This document shows, one piece after another, positions 17,027 to 25,758 of a stretch of 40,093 nucleotides of DNA. Each line of letters starts with the position of its first letter. The first letter of the stretch is position 1. The stretch spans positions 1-40,093 of the forward strand of contig LJUP01000049.1 in assembly GCA_001303955.1 (NCBI GenBank), in the 5' to 3' direction. The translations under genes were made by a program, and so were the position numbers. This stretch comes from Bacteroides sp. SM23_62. GTDB lineage: Bacteria > Bacteroidota > Bacteroidia > Bacteroidales > SM23-62. The notes below the pieces were generated by a model that saw only the letters and a list, made by a program, of their open reading frames with translations, ran no database searches and was not told the origin of the DNA.

Positions 17027-19260
17027 TCAATACAATGTGCGGGACAGGATCTCCTGCTGGGTTTCGGGCGGCAGGTTGACAAAACGTTCACTGAATCCTC
17101 CCACGCGGACAATGAGATTTGTATATTTCTCAGGATGTTTCATGGCCTCCTCCAGATCTCCCCTGCTGATAACGGTCAGCATGGCCTGGGTTCCGCCTTT
17201 GTTAAAGTAGGCCCGCAGCAGGGCCTCCAGGATATTTCTTCGATCCCGGAAGAGTTCCTTTGAGAATTTCATGTTCTGAACGGCACCTGCATGTATGGAT
17301 GGGTCCGGTTTCAGGAGGGAGTTCATAAAAGCAGTGACCCCGTTCCGGTCCATTCCACCTACCGGGTTGTTCCCCGGATTCATATAGGTAAATGCCAGCC
17401 GTCCGTCCGGCGAAGCACCCGTATATTTCCCCATGACCGTATTGGCATCATTGTTAATGATCACCACCAGGTAGGAATGCAGGGAAGTATGTTTATTCTG
17501 TGCCCGGGTGAAATTGCATATGTGGTCATGTACAAAGGTCATCATCTCATCTGCCGCATCATCGTCATTCCCGTATTTCAGGCAATCCAGCATCATTTTC
17601 CGCTCTTTTGCATATCCCTCAAAGTTTGCCTTTAGGATCTTTATCAGCTGCTCGATGGGAAGCATCTTTTTCTCATAAACCAGCTCCCGGATGGCCAGGA
17701 GGCTGTCAGAGGTGTTGACATTCCCGTATGTCTCAAGGGTCCCACCCAGGTACCTGATGCCCCCGGAGAATATGGCCCTTCCCCTTTCAAGACAATCATC
17801 CATGAGCATACTGGTGTAGAGGTATGCATTTTCCCTGCCGGCATAGATGTATTCCAGTTCCTCATGCCTGGCCAGCTGGATCTTTCTGCAGGCATGCCCA
17901 TCGCTTTCCCGCTGACCGGATCAACTCCCCTGTTGAGGGTAACGATCAATGCCTGCAGCAGGTTTATCACCCCGCTCGGCGTGCCCACACTCCTGTGGTT
18001 AAGCACATATTCCCCGCATCCGAATTGTATGGCATGGATTGCTTCTTCACAGGGTACGTCAAAGGCCTTGCTGACGGCCGGAATATTGACATTGTCGTTA
18101 TAGAGCATGGGATAGGGGTACCCGGTGCCGATGATATCCAGGGCTTTTTGATACAGGCGCGGGTCCTGTCCCTCGTAAAACCTCAGGGCAAGCTGGGGAA
18201 CGATCTCCCTGACACGATGGGAAGTTTCCATGATCGCCAGGGCAAGCCGGTCGGCATATTGCTCGTTGATGCGACCGCGGCCCCCGATCATAACCCTGGT
18301 ATCATAACGGTAATCCCTGTCCCTCATCAGCATCCATAACCCGGAGAGCAGGCGGATGGCTTCTTCCTCATCCATCCGGCCCGAATCTATATCGGAAACA
18401 TACAACCGGCCCAGATAGTCATCCATACGCCCGTAGTTCCGTGTTCCGTCAAGCATGGAATAGAGGAACATCAGCTGGAGCCCTTCCCTGAAAGTCTTCG
18501 GGGGATTGAAGGAAATTTGCCTTAGTATACGGGCCATCCCCTGGAGTTCCGTAATCCGTTCCTTATCATTACAACCGAATATCTGGTCCTCAGCCATGTC
18601 TGCATAGTAATGACATACCGAGGCAAAAGTATCAAGTGCCGAAAGCATAGCAGTATATAGGGAGATTGCTTCCTTATCCTCCTGCTTTTTAATCATGAAT
18701 TCCTCAATTTCCTTTCTTAATCCACCGATACCCTTGTCAATCAGTTTATTATAATGCAGTTGAATGCCGGCCATGCGCCAGAGTGTAAAGGCTATGCCAG
18801 GTTCACTGTAGTAATGGTCGGAGGGGAGCGCTTCCTTCATCTCAGGGGCGAAAGCTCGTTTGGCTTTTTCCACAGTGGTCTTATCCTTCCAAAATGTAAC
18901 CATCGCATCCAGTCTTTCAAGATTTGCCTGGCTGAGCCGGGGATTTTTTATGAGGCTCTCCATGGCTTCCTCATTGAGGTAGTACCCCATGGACGCCCCG
19001 TCTGTTTGTCCCGCAAAACCAATGGGTGCCTGGACCATCCGGCCGGCAAAAAGATCATTCTCGCGTATGGGCCGTACCTTGGCTTTCCATTGGACCTTTT
19101 CGCACCTGGCTTCTCTTTCGGCGACGGATACACCTGCTGAATCTCTGTAAACGCTGGTAAATTCCTCCATAAGGCCAACAAGGACATCCGGCTGCGGATG
19201 CAATTCAAAGGATTTCTTATCCATCGGATCATTCATGGGAGAAGGAAGGTATGCAGACAA
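17027..19260 (-). pseudogene. Glycyl radical enzyme (pyruvate-formate-lyase/dehydratase superfamily), apparent 1-base frameshift
   Basis: Two overlapping frames together give about 744 residues, normal for the family. The N-terminal frame starts at ATG 19260 and holds the active-site loop FGCGEYVLN: Cys415 for the thiyl radical and Glu417 two residues later, the C-x-E pattern of dehydratase/eliminase types rather than PFL's Cys-Cys. The C-terminal frame holds the glycyl loop RVGGFSERFV (radical Gly about residue 722). The frames join near 17880-17890: restoring one base after the MGMPA codons would give K-I-Q-L-A-R-H-E-E-L. The break is either a sequencing indel or a recent mutation, since both halves are otherwise clean. 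It begins 2 bases after a six-hairpin glycosidase-like gene. The substrate is unknown; the activase is at 28292-29182. Confidence 0.85.
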
Positions 19261-19262
19261 AG

Positions 19263-21836
19263 CTAATACCTTATCGTTATTTCCTGGGGTTGCAGGGATT
19301 CCAGGGAAAAATCTGTGTAAACGGAGGATCCCACCCGGACCATCTCGAAAGCCACAGACTTTCCGCCTGCCATGACTTCTTTGGCACTTGGGATAGCATC
19401 TGGGAGCAATACATGCATCTGGGGATCATTGCCGCTGCCGGTCAGAACCAAAGAGATGATTTTATTTTCAGGGTCATGGTGGTATTGATATGCCACATAA
19501 CCTTCGGACGCAGCATACCTGACCGTAACACTGACGGAATCTGATTTTGAGTATGTCCACCTGGGGGCAATAACAGGATTGTCAAACCGGGTGCTCTTGT
19601 CGCTTATCCCGCAAAGTCCCTCTACCAGTCCCGCCATAGCCGTCCCGGCAGCCCAGTTGTTTGGTCCCCCGTAAGAAACAAGCGGTGGTTTAACATAGTG
19701 AGCCTGGTCGGAAAGGGTCATGGCCAGGACGGCATAGATGCTTTTGTCTTTTGCAGACTGGATGGTTATGCTCGTGATATCCTTTTCAGGCCGGGGATTG
19801 TCAATGGCTGTCCAGCTGACACCGACATCAAGGCTTTCCTGGTTTTCCCCCCGCCAGGCGATACCTCCCCGCTGGCTTCTCAATGAAGGGAACCACCAGG
19901 AAGACAAATGCTTGTCCCGGATGATATAATGGGTCTCGTATTCCCCATCGCTGTAATGGAATACAATCGAACCGCAGACATTCTCACCACCGACCCTGTT
20001 GGAGGCATGCAGGAGATAGACAGAACCTGCCAATGCATTGACCGGTACAGTAACTTTGTCCGGGAACTCCTCTGTTGCGGAGACCGCAATCACCGCCTTA
20101 CCCCCGTTATCTGAAGGATCTGTGATATTGAAATCGATCCCGGCGAACACCTGCCTGCCCACGGGAATATTCCTCATATCATTCCCTTCGTGTTCCACCA
20201 TCCAGGCAACTGCCTCCGGTCCACCGGGAGCACTGATGTCCATGTTTGCCACCCCGGAAAGGTCCAGCGTTTTGAAAACCGGTACCGGGGGATCAGGGTA
20301 GGCACCCGTGTAGGCAAATGCCACCATATACCGGTTCTCTTTTCCCAGTTCATACAGCCGCTCAAGGATATCGGTCCCATATGCCTCAAAACCATTCCCG
20401 AATGCCCCCCTGGCAAGCTCACCTGCAGCATGTCCTGCGATCCCTCCATTCATGTACTGCCAGATTTCGTTATGGCTTCCAAATCCATTCTGGAAAGGAG
20501 GATAGATCGCATACCATTCCCCGGGCGATCCGGGTGGCAGATTCTCCTTCAGATCCTGGTAAGTCCTGATAATGGACAAGTTCTGTTCGGGTGCAAGGTT
20601 ACGGTTCAGAGAATACATGTTTGAGTGAGAGATCTGCGTGTATATGTCCACTCCCAGTTTCCTTTCAATGCTTTCATCCTCGTCTATAAAATGGGTGAAA
20701 AATCTGCCGTTCCAGCTCAGGTTGTTCAGGTTGTTCCTTATCTCGGCGGCTCGCTTTCTGTATTTCTCTGCCATTTGCCCATCTCCCAGGTGCTGGTAGA
20801 GTTCCACCATACGGTCGCAGGCCAGTGCATAGCCGGTATTGTCACCGTAAAAAATACCGAACCTGGTCTTTTCAGGGTGTATCTTCATGTCGGTCCCTGT
20901 CCCCAGGTCCGGTGTGTATTCATCTTTGACCTGGAAATCCCACGAATCGATCGTGAAAGCACGTTTCAGCAGGTGGTATTTCGCAGACCAGCGGAGGGGA
21001 TCAGTTACACTGTAATCCAGGGCCCTGTCAGCCGAAGCAATATTCCTTTCCAGGTAGAGGTCATCGCCGGTAGCTTTCCATCCAAGGTACATGATAAGTA
21101 CATAGATGTATTCGCAGTGGTTCTCAACGGGCTGGCGGATGAACACCAGGTCTCCCTCGTACCGGTCCGTAAATTCAGGTCCGTAGGCAGTCTCCCAATA
21201 GCTCGGATTGATTAATCGCCTTACATTGCTCATGACCATGCCGTTCTCCCGCTGGGCCTGCCTGAAAAGGTCCACGGTCTCATGCCCGATGCCTTCGAAA
21301 TACTGCATTCCCTTCATGGTATGGAAGTGGTCCAGCAGCCAGTAGACGAAATGGTGGTATGTATTCCCCCGGAACTTTGTGCTGCCAACACCGTTGTTTC
21401 CGAAGACACGCATCCCCTTTTCAAACATATCGAACATCCCGGAATAATATCCATGATCATCAACCTTCGTACGGGCGTCTAGATGGAAACTGAGCTCATT
21501 CAGGATCCTGTTCCTGCGGTCATATACCTTCACGGTATGTCTGCCCAGGGCGCCGCCGGCCCTGAACTCAATGATCGGGGCGCCCTGGGCCTGGAAATAT
21601 TCCCTCCCGGCGCCATCATAAACCGAAATTGAATTTCCTTCCACACCGGCCAGGTATATTGTTTGCAGGGGTTCGGCTTCGTTACATTCCCTGAAAATTC
21701 CTGTTGAATTACCCGCCAGGAGCACAGGGCCCGATTTTTCAAATTCGCCCTGGAGGGCCCCTCCGTCGGAACTGCCCTGAACGGATTGGATCAATCCCAT
21801 GATGATGACCAGGATGAAAATGGCATGTTTTTCCAT
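19263..21836 (-). CDS. Secreted six-hairpin (alpha/alpha)6 glycosidase-like protein
   Basis: The 857-residue product has a signal peptide (cleavage near QSVQG-SS). It has an N-terminal beta region (about 25-120), a helical catalytic-type region (about 150-520) rich in paired helices with 'PPFQNGFGSHNEIWQYMNGG' (the 'NG..W...NGG' feature of six-hairpin glycosidases), then beta domains including the 'SVYLLHASNRVGGENVCGSI' and 'HYSDGEYETHY' strands common in large Bacteroidota glycosidases. I cannot place it in a numbered GH family. Catalytic acids are probably among Glu/Asp in GSHNEIWQ and nearby, unproven. It shares a transcript with the glycyl radical enzyme, which suggests that its product feeds that enzyme. 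Confidence 0.65.
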   Translation of the reverse strand: MEKHAIFILVIIMGLIQSVQGSSDGGALQGEFEKSGPVLLAGNSTGIFRECNEAEPLQTIYLAGVEGNSISVYDGAGREYFQAQGAPIIEFRAGGALGRHTVKVYDRRNRILNELSFHLDARTKVDDHGYYSGMFDMFEKGMRVFGNNGVGSTKFRGNTYHHFVYWLLDHFHTMKGMQYFEGIGHETVDLFRQAQRENGMVMSNVRRLINPSYWETAYGPEFTDRYEGDLVFIRQPVENHCEYIYVLIMYLGWKATGDDLYLERNIASADRALDYSVTDPLRWSAKYHLLKRAFTIDSWDFQVKDEYTPDLGTGTDMKIHPEKTRFGIFYGDNTGYALACDRMVELYQHLGDGQMAEKYRKRAAEIRNNLNNLSWNGRFFTHFIDEDESIERKLGVDIYTQISHSNMYSLNRNLAPEQNLSIIRTYQDLKENLPPGSPGEWYAIYPPFQNGFGSHNEIWQYMNGGIAGHAAGELARGAFGNGFEAYGTDILERLYELGKENRYMVAFAYTGAYPDPPVPVFKTLDLSGVANMDISAPGGPEAVAWMVEHEGNDMRNIPVGRQVFAGIDFNITDPSDNGGKAVIAVSATEEFPDKVTVPVNALAGSVYLLHASNRVGGENVCGSIVFHYSDGEYETHYIIRDKHLSSWWFPSLRSQRGGIAWRGENQESLDVGVSWTAIDNPRPEKDITSITIQSAKDKSIYAVLAMTLSDQAHYVKPPLVSYGGPNNWAAGTAMAGLVEGLCGISDKSTRFDNPVIAPRWTYSKSDSVSVTVRYAASEGYVAYQYHHDPENKIISLVLTGSGNDPQMHVLLPDAIPSAKEVMAGGKSVAFEMVRVGSSVYTDFSLESLQPQEITIRY

Positions 21837-21874
21837 GTTGCTTGGTTTTTGAAGTCCAAATTACAAAAGAGGAT

Positions 21875-21900
21875 GATGAATCATTCAATGATCCTTCATC
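21875..21900. promoter_or_regulatory. Nested dyad in divergent promoter region, candidate operator
   Basis: The core ATCATT-C-AATGAT (21880-21892) is a perfect palindrome with one central base, nested in outer arms GATGAA (21875-21880) and TTCATC (21895-21900). It lies 39 bases upstream of the minus-strand glycosidase/GRE unit and upstream of the divergent epimerase gene. An operator for a local regulator is a reasonable guess, but no regulator gene is visible in the window. Confidence 0.35.
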
Positions 21901-21997
21901 GAAGGGTTTGTTATTTTAAACATCGGGTAATCTTCCGTATTGATTATTGTCCCCTGAAAAAATATCCGCTTGGAAAAATAAATTATCCTGATCAGGT

Positions 21998-22005
21998 TAT
22001 ATTTG
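21998..22005 (+). promoter_or_regulatory. Candidate -7 box (TATATTTG) for the epimerase-oxidoreductase pair
   Basis: This is an exact match to Bacteroidota TAnnTTTG, 59 bases before the ATG at 22065. No good TTTG lies at the expected distance upstream (a CTTGG is about 25 bases away), so the call rests on the -7 box alone. Confidence 0.35.
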
Positions 22006-22064
22006 TAAATCCAGGGTTGATCTATTGGGGATCTTAAATCGAATATTTATTTATCAGTTAAATC

Positions 22065-23072
22065 ATGAAAGTATTATTCATTGGTGGAACAGGCAATATC
22101 TCAAGCGCCTGTTCACGACAGGCTGTTGGGAGTGGGATTGAACTTTTCCATATGAACAGGGGAAAGGTCAAAGCCGATATACCTGCGGAGGTAAGAACAA
22201 TCATTGCAGATATCAGGGATAAAAAAAAGGTGCAGGCGGCACTGGGTGACCTGAATTTTGATGTGGTGGTCAATTTTATTGCCTATACCCCTGAGGATGT
22301 AAAGCAGGATATTGAGATCTTTTCGGGCCGGACCAGGCAATACATATTTATCAGTTCAGCGTCTGTATATCAAAAAGTTGGCGGGCACCCGGTCATAACC
22401 GAATCCACCCCTCTTTACAATCCGTACTGGGATTATTCCAGGGATAAGATTGCCTGTGAGGATATCCTGAATGATGAGTATCGCAAAAACAGTTTTCCCA
22501 TGACCATTGTTCGGCCGTCCCTTACGTACGATACCGTTATACCGGTAGCCATCGGTAGCTGGACGGATTATACCATCATTGACAGGATGAAAAAGGGCCA
22601 GGAGGTCATCATCCATGGAGATGGCACATCCTTGTGGACGGTGACCCATTCTGATGATTTTGGGAGGGCTTTTACCGGCCTTCTCGGGCACCAGCAGGCC
22701 ATTGGCCATGCATTCCATATCACATCCGATGAACTGTTAAACTGGAACCAGATCTATGAAGCCGTTGCAGAAGCCGCCGGTACCGATCTGATGGCAGTAC
22801 ATATCGCATCGGACTTTATCTGTGATGTGGCTGATACCGTCGGCTGGGAATGGATGAGGGGAAACCTTTTGGGTGATAAGGCCGTGAGCACCATTTTTGA
22901 CAACTCGAAGATCAGACGGTTTGTACCGGGATTTGAAGCGAAAATTACCTTTAGGGAAGGCATTAAAAAGACCGTGCAATGGTTTGAGGCGGATCCTTCA
23001 AGGATGGTCATAGATGAAGGAAATAACAGTTTTATCGATACAATACTAAAAGCATACAGGGGAGGTAAGTAA
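22065..23072 (+). CDS. NAD-dependent epimerase/dehydratase (extended SDR)
   Basis: The 335-residue cytoplasmic extended SDR has a GGTGNIS nucleotide-binding turn at the N-terminus, the 'VNFIAYTPEDV' and 'FISSASVYQ' strands, and a catalytic Tyr-Lys in YSRDKIACED. It continues with 'TIVRPSLTYD' and a C-terminal substrate-binding part. It resembles the nucleoside-sugar epimerase/reductase proteins that often sit beside Gfo/Idh/MocA oxidoreductases. Its TAA overlaps the next start by one base, so the two are translated together. It probably changes the configuration or redox state of a sugar or cyclitol; the substrate is unknown. Confidence 0.85.
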   Translation: MKVLFIGGTGNISSACSRQAVGSGIELFHMNRGKVKADIPAEVRTIIADIRDKKKVQAALGDLNFDVVVNFIAYTPEDVKQDIEIFSGRTRQYIFISSASVYQKVGGHPVITESTPLYNPYWDYSRDKIACEDILNDEYRKNSFPMTIVRPSLTYDTVIPVAIGSWTDYTIIDRMKKGQEVIIHGDGTSLWTVTHSDDFGRAFTGLLGHQQAIGHAFHITSDELLNWNQIYEAVAEAAGTDLMAVHIASDFICDVADTVGWEWMRGNLLGDKAVSTIFDNSKIRRFVPGFEAKITFREGIKKTVQWFEADPSRMVIDEGNNSFIDTILKAYRGGK

Positions 23073-24058
23073 TGGCAGAACTATTGAAAGCAGGACTCAT
23101 CGGCTGTGGTGATTATCTGCGTTGGGAAATTGATGATCTCAACAGCAACACATACCTGAAAGTCAAATATACTTTTGATCTTGATCACGGCAAGAGCAGG
23201 AGAATTGCCGGAAAGATCAATGCAAACCCGGTCGACGCGGTCGGGGAGATATTTGATGACCCGGAGGTAAAAGTGGTGATGATCTTCACGCCGCCATGGG
23301 TACGGAAGGATCTTTTTCGCAAGGCCGTTGAATCCGGTAAACATATCATCACTACCAAGCCCTTCGGTTCCAACCTTGAGGATGCGGAGGAATTATACGG
23401 GATGGTAAAGGACAGGGTGAATTGTGCGGTGTATTATGGCCGGACCGGAAATGCCCATGTGGAAATGATAAAGAAAATCCTGGACAGCGGGGAGATCGGC
23501 CATCTGGCCCTTTACAAGGAAGACTGGCTGCATCATTATCCGGTCTGGAATGACTGGGCAACCGATCCTGAAAAGAACGGGGGACCGTTCATGGATGCCA
23601 TGATACATAACCTTAACAAGGCCAGGTACCTGATCGGTTCGCAGGTAAAAAATATCCATTACTTCTCTGACAACTTTGCGCAGTCCTTAAAATGCAGGGA
23701 TACCGAGTTTATGAAACTCGATTTCGAAAACGGGGCAGCCGCCTACCTGTTCATCACCTGGGCTGCCGACCTGGAGGTATTTGATCCCACCGGGAATGAC
23801 CGGGTGCATTATGGCATTCAGCAGCTTATTACCAGTGAGGGCTGGTATATTACAGAAGAGGAACAGGATGGAATACCGGTCATCAGGGCTGTGAAGGAAA
23901 GAAAAGTAAAAACCTGGGAGGTGGGCCCGCTTTCTCACACAAAATATGATCAGTTCTCAATCAATTTGCAGGAAGGGAAACCTCAGGCCGCAGATGCCAG
24001 CGATGCCATCACAGACATGCAGATCATGGATGCAGCCGTAAAAAGCCTCTCTTACTGA
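23072..24058 (+). CDS. Gfo/Idh/MocA-family oxidoreductase
   Basis: The 328-residue cytoplasmic protein has a Rossmann N-terminus (AGLIGCGDYLRWE), 'KVVMIFTPPWVRKDL' and the family's sugar-dehydrogenase loop as TKPFG instead of the common EKP. It is followed by the alpha/beta domain with 'GGPFMDAMIHNLNKARYLIG', where the His-Asn pair sits in the usual catalytic position. Such enzymes oxidise or reduce pyranoses or inositols with NAD(P). It forms a two-gene unit with the preceding epimerase and is convergent with the cupin gene (29 bases between stops). A role in handling the same unusual sugar as the GRE is inferred from proximity only. Confidence 0.88.
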   Translation: MAELLKAGLIGCGDYLRWEIDDLNSNTYLKVKYTFDLDHGKSRRIAGKINANPVDAVGEIFDDPEVKVVMIFTPPWVRKDLFRKAVESGKHIITTKPFGSNLEDAEELYGMVKDRVNCAVYYGRTGNAHVEMIKKILDSGEIGHLALYKEDWLHHYPVWNDWATDPEKNGGPFMDAMIHNLNKARYLIGSQVKNIHYFSDNFAQSLKCRDTEFMKLDFENGAAAYLFITWAADLEVFDPTGNDRVHYGIQQLITSEGWYITEEEQDGIPVIRAVKERKVKTWEVGPLSHTKYDQFSINLQEGKPQAADASDAITDMQIMDAAVKSLSY

Positions 24059-24087
24059 TGTAAACAGGGGATTGAGTACAGTTTTTA

Positions 24088-25302
24088 TTATAATGCCAGG
24101 TCCGGGTTTCCCGGCCCGAAATGCTTCAGCATTACCATGGGATCTGTTTTTGACTGATTGGTAATCCTAACCCCTTCCATGGCAGCCTGCTCGCTGACAA
24201 AATACTCATCCTGTGTTAATTGCCCGAATCGTATCAGGGCAGGTGTTTCAATATCCCATATACCCATGGTGCCATGCCCCTGCATCATGATCAAACCATA
24301 GGAAGCAGCATCCCGGATGGTGGCTGTGGTACCCGGCGGAATGGTAAGCTCCTTGGCACTGAATGCATCCGACTTGTAACAGACCCAGTTTTCTATATAG
24401 CCATCCTGTTCCATTTCTTCGGGAGGCCCTACGGGAACGGGCTGCATAAAGCGGTTCTCACGGAAATCCGGATCGACGTTCAGGTCCCAGTCAATCACAT
24501 CCATCAGGTGGTCGAAATCCCCTATGTGTTCGGTGGGTGTATCCTTCCAGAGAAATTCCTCAGGAATAACCTTTTCTCCTGCCAGGGACTGGTACATGGC
24601 AAATACATCGGATGCTTTCTGGGGTTCGTAGGTGCACATGCTTCCCGGTGCGTGCAGAAGTCCCGGTGGAACATCCCATCCCGTGCCGGTTTCGAGGCGA
24701 TATGCCTTTGAAATGCTGGTAATTTTATTGTCTCCTTTTGCAAAATCCATCAGGCACTCTTTTACCTTCTCCCTGGAGGTTCCGGGTTCAATGCCGAAAA
24801 AAGTGTAGGGAAATTTTCCGCCGTGATTGTTCACCTGGGGCGGAAAGTAATATGCTTCGGGCTTTCCGATCTGGCCCGTTAGTTTGGCATGATCATCATC
24901 GTGATGAATGTGGTGGGGGAGGGCATCCATATTGTCGAAAAACTTGGAATACATGGGCCAGGAATTGTATTCGCCCCAGATGCGCTTGCCGATCAGCAGG
25001 TCTTTTAACTCCTCCACGGCGTCCCTGAAAAGGAATTTTTCCGTGCTGTCCCCATCCTCAAATACCACCTCGCTGAGTCCCTCGCTCCTGCCTGTCAGGG
25101 GACCATTATCCGCCGGTGTAGTTGACGAGAACCAGCGTTCATCGATCCCGCCCCGCTCTCCGCCCAGGGCATAATAATCATCGGGGTGCAACTTTATTCT
25201 CCTGCCCGGTACACAGAATGATCGGGGTACCCAGTTGGGTGCCAGCCTCAGGATACCCTGGCCCTGGTCAAAGGCCCGGTGAATGATGGATCGGTTGTCC
25301 AT
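24088..25302 (-). CDS. Mannose-6-phosphate isomerase-like cupin protein
   Basis: The 404-residue protein has no signal peptide. A cupin metal site is visible at DALPHHIHHDDDHA (His cluster) with 'GKPEAYYF' following, then 'RLETGTGWDVPPGLLHAPGS' supplying the second cupin motif. The order matches type I phosphomannose isomerase relatives, but the protein is an outlying member; N- and C-terminal parts ('TIPPGTTATIRDAASYGLIM') suggest a second cupin barrel. Likely function: aldose-ketose isomerisation of a free or phosphorylated sugar. It stands at the right edge of a GC-rich block; directly upstream begins an AT-rich island with broken genes. Confidence 0.6.
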   Translation of the reverse strand: MDNRSIIHRAFDQGQGILRLAPNWVPRSFCVPGRRIKLHPDDYYALGGERGGIDERWFSSTTPADNGPLTGRSEGLSEVVFEDGDSTEKFLFRDAVEELKDLLIGKRIWGEYNSWPMYSKFFDNMDALPHHIHHDDDHAKLTGQIGKPEAYYFPPQVNNHGGKFPYTFFGIEPGTSREKVKECLMDFAKGDNKITSISKAYRLETGTGWDVPPGLLHAPGSMCTYEPQKASDVFAMYQSLAGEKVIPEEFLWKDTPTEHIGDFDHLMDVIDWDLNVDPDFRENRFMQPVPVGPPEEMEQDGYIENWVCYKSDAFSAKELTIPPGTTATIRDAASYGLIMMQGHGTMGIWDIETPALIRFGQLTQDEYFVSEQAAMEGVRITNQSKTDPMVMLKHFGPGNPDLAL

Positions 25303-25483
25303 GGAAATATTTTTTAAGTATTTAGTATTATTGACGTGTTGTGTAATTGAACTAATTTCGACAAGATTTCAGACATAGCAAAATCTTTTCTACATGATTG
25401 ATTGATTGATTACTAATGGAAATTATCACCTATATCTCAGGAAACCAAAATTCTCTGATTGTGAAGCAGTTGTTCTATTAATA
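25303..25483. other. Left part of AT-rich gap, including a GATT tandem run
   Basis: These are AT-rich non-coding bases between the cupin gene and the ChbG scar. A short run of four GATT units occurs near 25397-25412. No gene, terminator or clear promoter was recognised. Confidence 0.3.
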
Positions 25484-25751
25484 TCAGATGGAACCGTAGG
25501 TCTTGTATATGAAGATTGTTCGTTTGGAGAACCTTAGTCCGAGCACCATAAGAAATTTCCCAAGGTCTTCTGTGGAAGTATGAATAAGTGCATATTGTTC
25601 GGGCGTATCAATCCGCGGGTGACATACCCAGATCATCTCCGCGAACAATCAGTTGAATCTTATCCTGGCCATTTGTAATGCCAGATGTCAACAAATAAAA
25701 CAAGAATATAAAAACAATTATTTTGAATGTTTTTCTATCAAATCTTCTCAT
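25484..25751 (-). pseudogene. ChbG/YdjC-type deacetylase scar: N- and C-terminal pieces joined by internal deletion
   Basis: ATG 25749-25751 opens a 47-residue frame with a signal peptide and then the first ChbG metal motif (IVRGDDLGMS), ending at TGA 25608-25610. In another frame, from about 25621, the sequence HPRIDTPEQYALIHTSTED appears. It parallels the C-terminal HPAVDNPEMRAIWHTGYED of the intact paralogue at 31786-32658. About 190 residues between these motifs are gone and the frame is lost near 25621-25640. Beyond the HT..ED motif the sequence no longer resembles the family, up to the stop at 25484. It lies just downstream of the xylose-isomerase homologue on the same strand. The match is by motif, not by alignment. 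Confidence 0.6.
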
Positions 25752-25758
25752 ATAAATT

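Noticed and set aside
20625-21215. 196-codon + strand ORF
   Set aside because: Lies wholly antisense to the clearly coding six-hairpin glycosidase-like gene; its composition is that of a GC-rich shadow frame with no motif.
24220-24711. 163-codon + strand ORF
   Set aside because: Antisense to the cupin gene and without protein-like features.
25397-25412. GATT tandem repeat as CRISPR or phase-variation tract
   Set aside because: Only about four units, in non-coding DNA with no gene start nearby; no repeat-spacer pattern anywhere in the window.
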